NCBI GenBank assembly: GCA_016256075.1
Contig: SDVU01000708.1
Location: 1 to 11,225 of the forward strand
DNA: 11,225 bases
Source: Dictyocoela muelleri
Lineage: Eukaryota; Microsporidia
Direction: 5' to 3'
Under the pieces are notes generated by a model, which saw only the letters and a list, made by a program, of their open reading frames with translations, ran no database searches and was not told the DNA's origin. A program made the translations under genes and the position numbers. This document shows positions 1 through 6,240 of the stretch, in pieces (position 1 is the stretch's first letter; every line of letters begins with the position of its first letter).

Positions 1-73
1 ATGTAAAACATCTGTCGCCATTTTGTATCATGTAAAACATCTGTCGCTCAGCGACAGATATTTTACATGATCC
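1..73. mobile_element. Right terminus of a Merlin-like DNA transposon (partial)
   Basis: Read from position 73 on the minus strand this begins GGATCATGTAAAA, almost the same as the left end of the Merlin at 5208 (GGATCATGTAAATT). Two 20-bp arms, 28-47 and 51-70, are inverted copies of TCATGTAAAACATCTGTCGC with one mismatch and a 3-bp loop, so the strand can fold into a long hairpin. The first 18 bases of the window repeat bases 30-47 exactly, a spacing of 29 bp. The body of the element lies outside the window to the left, so family assignment rests only on similarity of the ends. Confidence 0.5.
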
Positions 74-818
74 AAAAAAAACATTAAAATGTTAATTATT
101 ATTTCAGTGTGCATATTTTCAACAAGAACCCAAATACTTCTGAAACTGTTCTATGTTAAACCTTTATTGATTTAAATGAAGAAATAACTTTTTAACATAC
201 TTCTGAGTATATAACAAAGTTTATGATGTTAACATTGTTTCTTTGATAATTTAAACATCTACAAATGGTCTCATTTTCATTTTAATAGATAACGATCTTG
301 AAAGATATTAATTAAATTAAATGTGTTAGTGACAAATCACTTTTAAAACATTTTGTTGTGTTCTCAATGCAGCAAATATTTAAAATACTTCTTCTATTCG
401 CTTGATTATATCAAGAAAAAAAATCATAAGAGTCTTAGTATAGAATTATCATACTTTCCATTTTCGTTAACTAGCTTGTGCAAAGATTCAGTGACAAAGC
501 AGACAGGTGTCTTACCTTTAAATAATATGTAGCATAATCAGGATTTCTATTTTTTTAAATATTTTTTTCACGGGGTATAGATATTCATAAAATTTTTTCT
601 AATTTGGTTTTAAAAATAGTAATAAGTCTTATTAGTGATATAAAGAATATAAACAAAAACATATTATATAAAAACACAATGATAAAGATAACTACAAGTT
701 TTTAAGATTTTAGAACTTTAAATGCTGAGTAAAAATCGTTTTTACTAATTTTATATTTGGTAAAATAAAAAAAGGAAAATGCTCGCGGTTTCTTCAAAAA
801 TGCGCTCGTTTGAATAAA
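74..818. other. A+T-rich spacer, no gene recognised
   Basis: Long A and T runs with stops in all frames. I see no transposase motif, tRNA box or paired repeat here. The segment immediately before 819 is not shared with the second SINE copy, which is why the repeat boundary is placed near 819. Confidence 0.6.
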
Positions 819-1244
819 CATACCGACAACATCCCTAGCTGCCATCTCGGAGAGTTGTCTCTTACCTTGGTCTGTGACCTTTGGTTCTTGGTGTTCCAAA
901 AATACTTCTCTTCCTAAGCTACCTAAAAGCCCAGCCATATACGCGATTTTCGTTTTATCAATGACTCAGCGGGATAGAGGTCATTAGTGGCTTTTCATAT
1001 TTTAATATTTTTAACTTTTTTTTGCCTAGATGCATCGCCGCACTCTTCCCCACACCTAAGAGAGTTCTTTCTGCTTTATTGTCATATTAGAACATGTCTT
1101 AATCAGCTATACCACACAGGAACAACTGTATATATACTATATTTATATAGTTATGACTGCATAATGTCATTCCCTCATTATTTATTAAAGAGTGACGTCA
1201 GAGGGATTCGAACCACGATACTTTAATATTACATTCAAGAGTGT
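819..1244 (-). repeat. tRNA-headed SINE-like repeat, copy A, 3' part (split by Merlin-1)
   Basis: On the minus strand this runs from the anticodon arm of a tRNA-like head (CACTCTTGAATG) through a B box (GGTTCGAATCC, 1204-1214) into a body of about 400 bp. Much of it aligns with 4470-4894 in the opposite orientation. Shared blocks include CATAACTATATAA, GTATAGCTGATTAA, GAGTGCGGCGA, CGCTGAGTCATTGATAAAAC (CTGCTGAGTCATTTATAAAAC in the other copy) and GAGACAACTCTCC. Similarity stops near 819 here and near 4894 in the other copy. Head plus body is about 450 bp, long for a SINE, so the distal part may derive from a partner LINE tail. A RNA polymerase III promoter (A and B boxes) is inferred from the head. 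The other piece of the head is at 2661-2690. Confidence 0.8.
1237..1244. repeat. Target site duplication, left copy (Merlin-1)
   Basis: AAGAGTGT here is repeated exactly at 2662-2669 on the other side of the transposon. A preceding C on both sides (1236 and 2661) would make it 9 bp. Merlin elements are known to duplicate 8-9 bp. Removing the element and one copy restores a continuous tRNA-like sequence matching SINE copy B. Confidence 0.9.
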
Positions 1245-2660
1245 GATCAAGTAAAAAAATTGTCCCAGGGGCAGAATATTTACTTGTGAAATTTTAGACG
1301 GCAGATAATTTACCAGTGCAAATTTGGTTCAAAAATATAAAAAATGTTTTAATATATTTTAATAAATATAACTAAAATAAATGATCTAAAAAATTGTTTA
1401 TTAGAATAAAGTAAGATGGTTTGAAAAAATTAACTAAAATCAAATATTATTTTATGATGTAAATAAAGACATATAATTACTTTAAAAGTTTGATTTAATT
1501 ATGTTATAAAGATGTAAAATTTGTATTTAAATCTAAATACTACATATTCTTTGTCTTATATTTGAAAAATTTTACCCTCATGATATTGTCGGTATATGAA
1601 AATGATGTTAGACGCTCTTAAACGCAATTGATAATTCCATTTTTTTTTTTAAGGCTCATGAATTATAAAAACATCCTGTAAATGTGTTTATTGTCACGAG
1701 GATATGTCCTGGAGAATTAAAACCATTAGGTGATGGTGTCGTTTGGAAATGTAATAATGCAGTTTGAATTAAATACAAAACTACATTAACCATTCAGACT
1801 GGTTCAATGCTACCTATCTCGACAATATCACTGCAAAAATGGATAGAAATACTTTACATGTAGTCAGACGGCGATGGTATAAATGACATCATGAGATCGA
1901 TAAGTGTCACTAAACCTACCCTTTGCAACATTTTAAAAGCTTTAAGAAGTCGTATTGACAATTTTTATATAAATAATCCTGTCAAACTAGGGACCTGGTG
2001 TGATTTGCCAAATTGATGAAAGTTTGTTTTGTCATAAGAAAATTTATCACTGTGGCCGAGTACCATTATCTCAAATAAGGGTGTTTGGTATTGTTGATAC
2101 AAGTTTTGTCCCGGCTAGAGGTTTTATGGATGTGGTCCAAAATAGATCAGTAGTACTTTACTCCCTTTGATTCAGAAGGTTGTTTTACCTGAATCAAACA
2201 TTTATTTCGATGAATGGAGGGTGTACAATTAGATTCAAACACTTGGTTACTAGCATGAAACTGTAAACCATGGCCTTAATTTTGGGAATCCGGTAAATGG
2301 TGTTCACATCAAAATATTTAGTCTTATTGGTCAAAGGTAAAAAATTGGCTAAAGAGTAAGAAAGGTATAAAAAGGGTGTTTTTATCTGAAAATCCTAATG
2401 AATTCATGTGGCGTGATAATATTCCTGGTAATAATTTTTATAAGTTAATCTATTTAATAAGGGATAACCCGAATGAATAAAGTAAAGTTTAAGAATTTTT
2501 TTTAAATATTTCTGTTTAAAATAAAAGGCTTATAATTTATAAATATGATTTAATAAGCTATACAGTTATTTTTAGCCCAGGGGGCAATTTTTTTACTTGT
2601 GTTTTTTCAGGGAAAAATTTTTTACAGTGTGTTTTAAGGGGTATTTTTTTTACCTGATCC
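1245..2660 (+). mobile_element. Merlin-superfamily DNA transposon (Merlin-1), full length, decayed
   Basis: About 1.4 kb, a usual size for Merlin. The left end reads GATCAAGTAAAAAAATTGTCCC; the right end on the opposite strand reads GGATCAGGTAAAAAAAATAC, giving imperfect terminal inverted repeats. An exact 8-9 bp duplication (AAGAGTGT) flanks it. Subterminal TTTAC boxes recur at 1279 and 1309 on the left (30 bp apart, inside a longer repeat starting GCAGA at 1271 and 1301) and at 2592, 2621 and 2649 on the right (29 and 28 bp apart). A second inverted pair lies just inside: AGTAAAAAAATTGTCCCAGG on the left and the complement of the segment near 2577-2598 on the right. One transposase relic fills the interior. 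It is inserted in the tRNA head of SINE copy A, so it is younger than that SINE. Confidence 0.93.
1658..2480 (+). pseudogene. Merlin/IS1595-type transposase relic (Merlin-1)
   Basis: The transposase of this family cuts the element out and pastes it elsewhere through a DDE triad. Pieces in order: a CVYCHEDMSW zinc-ribbon start (1683-1712) with WKCNNAV following; QKWIEILYM and TLCNILKALRSRI (about 1837-1959); GVICQIDESLFCHKK then GIVDTSFVPARGFMDVV (1997-2140) with the first catalytic Asp at 2015-2017; SNIYFDEWRVY with the second Asp at 2209-2211; HETVNHGLNF; and an open C-terminal stretch, SYWSKVKNWLKSKKGIKR to FMWRDNI, ending at TAA 2478-2480. The expected catalytic Glu codon is a TAG at 2319-2321, in SYW context. 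Other in-frame stops lie at 1765, 1861, 2230 and 2251, and frame changes near 1728, 1989, 2157 and 2309. It is clearly inactive. Its family resembles metazoan Merlin and bacterial ISXO2 proteins. Start codon is uncertain; 1658 is the first ATG upstream of the zinc ribbon. Confidence 0.93.
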
Positions 2661-2690
2661 CAAGAGTGTTAGCCACTGAGCTATCGAGCT
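2661..2690 (-). repeat. tRNA-like head of SINE copy A, 5' half
   Basis: On the minus strand it reads TAGCTCAGTGGCTAACACTC, a good polymerase III A box with a normal tRNA D arm (A box about 2673-2683). It continues after Merlin-1 at 1244, where the anticodon arm, variable region and B box follow. The 7 nt before TAGCTC do not pair convincingly with the segment after the T arm, so this is a tRNA-derived head rather than a working tRNA gene. Sequence upstream of 2690 is not shared with copy B. Confidence 0.75.
2662..2669. repeat. Target site duplication, right copy (Merlin-1)
   Basis: AAGAGTGT, identical to 1237-1244, directly after the GATCC end of Merlin-1. Confidence 0.9.
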
Positions 2691-3213
2691 AGGCTCTCGA
2701 TTACATACAAAAAAAGCTGTGTATATATCATGAAAGCCTTTTAGTCAGCTGTTTCCGCCTTCTTAAATAAGGGATAAGCAAGTAAATCCTTTTTTATGAA
2801 GCTGAAATTATTTATTAGATAAACTTAGCTCACCGTTTATTTACATAACTGATATAACAATCTCATAAAAAAACTGTAATTATATAGACACTCAAACCTT
2901 AATATTTACGATAGTTCTTTAATTTAACTTCTTTGTTATAAAAAGATACGGGATTTTAAAATACAAGTAATTTTTGAATTTTATTTTTGTTTTGAAATTC
3001 CAACAAACATCAATTTATGTACGAATAGAAAATGTAAACTACATTGGTCAAAAAAAATTAAACGCTGTCGTTTTATAGAAATTAAAGTTATAATAATACT
3101 TATCTGATCTTATCCCCTTTTTTTAAAAATTGCCATCCATAGAGAAATATTTCGATTCTTTTTATAAAAAGATGGAATAATCATATTTTTATCGCATATA
3201 ATATAATATAATA
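2691..3213. other. A+T-rich spacer, no gene recognised
   Basis: No open frame of note and no motif I recognise. It ends in a short TAATA-type microsatellite around 3198-3213. Confidence 0.6.
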
Positions 3214-3746
3214 AGTGTCACTGCTTGAGGTGTTTCCAGGCTTGAGGTGTTCATTTAAATTGAAAATTTTAATTTATACATTAAAAATTATATTTTAAAT
3301 TAAAATTTCTAAATACATTTAAAATTATCAAACTTTAAATTTATTAAAAAAAATCTTAATTTATTTTTAAACTTTGAAAATTTCAATAAAATTCATTTAT
3401 TATTCAAAAGAAAAATTAAAAATCTTGAAATACATTTACAAAAAAAATAATTAAGATCATTTTTTAATAAAAAAAAAAAATTTATTGTAATATATTTTTA
3501 TTTTTTATAATTGATTTAGTGATACTATATTTTTATATCACATCCTGTTAGATAATTTCCCTTTTTTTTCGATTTCGACATTTTACATTAAATTTTATAT
3601 TTTCCTTTATTATTAAGCATTGAAAAAAAATTTACGCGCCACCATAAAAAAAAATTTAAAAATCATTTTGTTTAAGCGTTTTTTTTTTGTAATTATATTT
3701 TTTCATGTGAAAACCCCAAAGCCTGAAATAAATAGTCTGTGACAAT
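3214..3746. mobile_element. Possible degenerate MITE with imperfect terminal repeats
   Basis: The left edge reads GTGTCACTG and, a little further in, TTTCCAGGCTTGAGGTGTTC (3233-3252). The right edge, read on the other strand from 3746, gives TTGTCACAGAC and TTTCAGGCTTTGGGGTTTTC. The two ends therefore match in order and spacing, with mismatches and small gaps. Within the left end, CTTGAGGTGTT occurs twice (3224-3234 and 3241-3251). The interior is nearly all A and T with long homopolymers and no coding content. I could not find a clear target duplication, so superfamily is not assigned. Confidence 0.4.
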
Positions 3747-3778
3747 AAGTACTACTGGAAATTATTTTTTTTTCAAAA

Positions 3779-3865
3779 GTTTTTCCTTTGTGCAAATTTA
3801 AAAAAAACTTACATAATTGCTACTCAAACTTATTATCACTATATCTGGAGGTAACTCATGATATT
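3779..3865 (+). repeat. Dispersed repeat, copy 1 of 2 (diverged)
   Basis: TTTTTCCTTTGTGCAAATTT, an A-rich stretch, then ATTATCACTATATCTGGAGG resembles 6782-6866 (TTTTTGCTTTGCGAAATTTA, then ATTATTACTATATCTGAAGC) in the same order, spacing and orientation. Identity is moderate and neither copy codes for anything I recognise. It may be a piece of an unidentified transposon. Confidence 0.45.
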
Positions 3866-4317
3866 AATCTTATTTATAATATTAATAATTGATCTTTATA
3901 ACAGATGGTGATATTCTAAAGAAAAGGTAGAGGCTAGGTCTTCTTAAAAGTTACTTTCATATATAATAAATCATAATAATTTTTTTACGCGACGTTTAAT
4001 TATGCAGAAAAAGCAGAAAAAATATCAATATTGTAGCATGAACTAATGATATTACATATTTACATGGCTAACAAAACATTTACACTATAAAAGCTATTTA
4101 AAGTTCAGCTAATTGCGAAAAAAAAATCGAAGAATATAATGAAAAATAAGTTACACATGTAAGTTGTTTAATGTAAATTGTGAAATGACGTGCTCGTTCT
4201 TTCTTTTTTTACCTGTTATTTATTTTATTTTGTGATAATTATTACAATCTTGAAAATAATGTGGTAAGTTTATTTTTTTTTTAAAAAAGATTAAGAATAT
4301 CTTTTATATTTAATATA

Positions 4318-4325
4318 CTTTAAAT
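4318..4325. repeat. hAT target site duplication, left copy
   Basis: CTTTAAAT here against CTTTTAAT at 5094-5101: seven of eight positions agree. Both have T at position 2 and A at position 7, the pattern typical of hAT 8-bp targets (nTnnnnAn). Confidence 0.7.
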
Positions 4326-5093
4326 CACTAGTTCCAAACCTTTATCTAATTTGTGCTTTGTAGGTAAAAAAAATTATAACTTCGCAATCCCCAGAACATT
4401 AAAAGTATCGAAAATATCATAATATTAATTTTTTAAAATATATAAAGAAATCCAGTTAGCTCAGTGGTTAGCACTCTTGAATGAAAATTTAAGTAGCTAT
4501 GTTCGAATACGCTGACGTACTTTTTTATAAAAATTGAGTTATAGACATTAAGCGGTCATAACTATATAATTATAGTATAATTTACAGTTCTCCAGTGTGT
4601 TATAGCTGATTAAAACTTGGTTTAATATGACAATGAGGCAGAAGAGGCTCTCCTGGAATGGGAATGAGTGCGGCGACACATCTCGGGAAAAAGTAGTAGA
4701 AAGTAAAAAAAATCATGAAATGGATTTTATTACCTGTATCCTGCTGAGTCATTTATAAAACGAAAATCGTGTATACAGTTGGGCTTCTGGGTAGGTTAGA
4801 AATTACGTATTATCGGAACACCAATAACAAAAGGTCATAAGACTATATTTAGAGACAACTCTCCTAGTTGGCAGACATGGATGTTGTCAGCATGTAATAT
4901 ATATATTATACAAATATGTAGATGAAAATATGTAAAAGAATTAAAAATTTTCTAGGCTTATTTTTTTTTAAAAAGGGGTTGGAAATTCTAAATTTTTTCA
5001 TAATCATAATTTTTTGTTAAACTATCTCGCGGTCCTAGAAAAAACTCTTGCCGGTCTCCTGGGCGACCGCGGACCACAGGTTGGGAACCACTG
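4326..5093. mobile_element. Non-autonomous hAT-superfamily DNA transposon relic
   Basis: The left end is CACTAGTTCCAAACCTTT. The right end, read on the other strand from 5093, is CAGTGGTTCCCAACCTGT; 14 of 18 positions agree without gaps. CAGTGGTTCCCAACC is a common hAT terminus. The right end is much richer in G and C than its surroundings and contains facing CTCGCGGTCC (5025-5034) and GACCGCGGACC (5065-5075) motifs, a subterminal hairpin of the kind hAT ends often have. An 8-bp near-duplication flanks the element. No hAT transposase fragment is visible. Most of the interior is SINE copy B. The left end is more decayed than the right. Confidence 0.75.
4450..4894 (+). repeat. tRNA-headed SINE-like repeat, copy B (uninterrupted)
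   Basis: The head has an A box TAGCTCAGTGG (4457-4467), a loop ACTCTTGAATG and a B box TGTTCGAATAC (4500-4510), then the body shared with copy A. Blocks such as AACTATATAATTATAGTATA, GAGTGCGGCGACACATCTCG, CTGCTGAGTCATTTATAAAA, CGGAACACCAATAA and GAGACAACTCTCCTA line up in order. It preserves the unbroken version of the site where Merlin-1 entered copy A (CACTCTTGAATG). It sits inside the hAT ends; I could not identify its own target duplication, so insertion into the hAT and capture by it are both possible. It has no long reading frame. Confidence 0.82.
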
Positions 5094-5101
5094 CTTTTAA
5101 T
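5094..5101. repeat. hAT target site duplication, right copy
   Basis: CTTTTAAT, one mismatch from 4318-4325, immediately after the CAGTGG end of the hAT element (seen here as CCACTG). Confidence 0.7.
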
Positions 5102-5207
5102 AAATCTAATTTATTACAACCATCAAATTTTGAAAATATAGACATGTTAGAGAATATATATTAAAACAAAAAAATCGTATTAAAAAACGATATAGAATCG
5201 TAATTAC

Positions 5208-6240
5208 GGATCATGTAAATTATATCACCCCAATGTGTCATGTAATTTACATTATGTTTAAAAAAAATAAAAAAAAATAAATAATAAAAAAAAAATTAAA
5301 ACCGTTTTTTTTTATAATGATAGTAGCATATAAGGTGTGTTTTAAATATTTCGGAGTTTTTGGACTTCTAAGATTCACATATTTTTGTTCTTTGTGCAGT
5401 AGCGATTTGATTACAAGAAAAGCCATTCATTATATTTATAGATATCGCTGGATCAGCAATATGAAAACTGTTATGAGAAAAAAGATACCAATCTTTTCGA
5501 TGGATTTCGTTTTAAGGATATGCGGATTTCATTAAATAGTCTATTTATCTATTTATTGGCATTCTTCAGGAAAAACATTCTATTTGATATTAATTTTTTT
5601 ATATAAAGACCAACTTTAGGTTCTATAAAAAATTTTTTTGATAAGAGGTTTCTAATATACCAAGAGATCATTTCGTTCTGGCATCGGGTCATTATTTGCT
5701 ATTAGGATTATCTTTTTTTGTACACAATGCAAAAAAATCTTACTGTAAGTTTTCTACAGAACAGGTTTGGGCCCTCTATCTGCCATTGTTACTTGCATTG
5801 CTCTTGTAGGATACTTAGAAGTTTCATAAAATTGATTGTCGGATGTTTTATTACATATTATACAACGTGTCTGTAAATCCGATACAATTATAAATTCTGA
5901 TATGAGAGCAGGTTATAATGATATAATATCGATTACGTCTCAATATGAGACTGTTAACCATAAGCTCAATTTTGCAATTCCTATAGAATGTGTATATAGT
6001 TAAGACATAGAGTCTTACTGGAAAATACAAAAAATTATAATAAAAATTATAAAAACGGATAATAGATAAAATTTCAGGACTATCTAATTGAATATATGTG
6101 GTATGCACAAATTCAGGTCGTGAGTATTAGGATAATGTATAACTATGAAGCAAGCGTTAATAACTTATTATTGCCTACTTATTTCGTTTAACGTAAATGT
6201 TATACATTATAGTATTAAGGATAGATTTTTCATATGATCC
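5208..6240 (+). mobile_element. Merlin-superfamily DNA transposon relic (Merlin-3), both ends visible
   Basis: The left end is GGATCATGTAAATTATATCA. The right end, read on the other strand from 6240, is GGATCATATGAAAAATCTAT. Left box TCATGTAAATT (5211) recurs as TCATGTAATTT at 5238, 27 bp on; the right end has TTTTTCAT at 6226 and TTATACAT at 6200, 26 bp apart. ATGTAAATTA (5213-5222) also pairs with TAATTTACAT (5243-5252). The flanking octamers GTAATTAC and GTTATTTT agree at only five of eight positions, so the target duplication is weak support. A transposase relic occupies 5317-6191, stopping 49 bp before the right end. At about 1.03 kb it is shorter than Merlin-1. Confidence 0.8.
5317..6191 (+). 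pseudogene. Merlin/IS1595-type transposase relic (Merlin-3)
   Basis: Five pieces keep family order. The first frame (ATG 5317 to TAA 5533-5535) has a half zinc ribbon, FCSLCSSDLITRKAIHY, then YRYRWIS where a Cys is expected after Trp. Next come RISLNSLFIYLLAFFRKNI and RPTLGSIKNFFDKRF (frame from 5523, one stop at 5604), a helix-turn-helix-like region. GAT at 5706-5708 is the likely first catalytic Asp, followed after a frame change by KKSYCKFSTEQVWAL (from about 5732). From 5806: GYLEV, then CKSDTIINSDMRAGYND with the second Asp at 5899-5901, YETVNHKLNF, and DIESYW with the catalytic Glu at 6010-6012. A last frame, FQDYLIEYMWYAQIQ, runs from 6072 to TAA 6189-6191. Spacing from second Asp to Glu is 37 codons, as in Merlin-1. 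All three catalytic codons persist although the frame is broken at least four times. Confidence 0.87.

Larger units (their letters stand above)
3747..4325. other. A+T-rich spacer with a dispersed repeat
   Basis: Apart from the repeat at 3779-3865 I see nothing coding. The last eight bases (4318-4325, CTTTAAAT) are the left target duplication of the hAT element. Confidence 0.55.

Noticed and set aside
1-73. CRISPR-like spaced repeats
   Set aside because: There are only two direct copies plus one inverted copy, and the terminal GGATCATGTAAAA matches Merlin ends in the same window. The setting is eukaryotic.
702-938. Minus-strand open frame of 78 codons starting MAGLLGSLGREVF
   Set aside because: Its first half lies in the SINE body, and the same stretch in copy B is interrupted. 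Its second half is unshared A+T-rich DNA. It is recorded as part of the repeat, not as a gene.
987-1226. Plus-strand open frame of 79 codons
   Set aside because: It is antisense to the SINE body and ends inside the B box of the tRNA head; no family resemblance.
4450-4517. A functional tRNA gene
   Set aside because: The A and B boxes are good but the acceptor arms do not pair and the T stem is poor. The shared 400-bp body in two copies shows it is a tRNA-derived repeat head.
5851-6108. Minus-strand open frame of 85 codons
   Set aside because: It is the antisense shadow of the Merlin-3 C-terminal coding segment, where NSDMRAGY, ETVNHKLNF and DIESYW are read on the plus strand.
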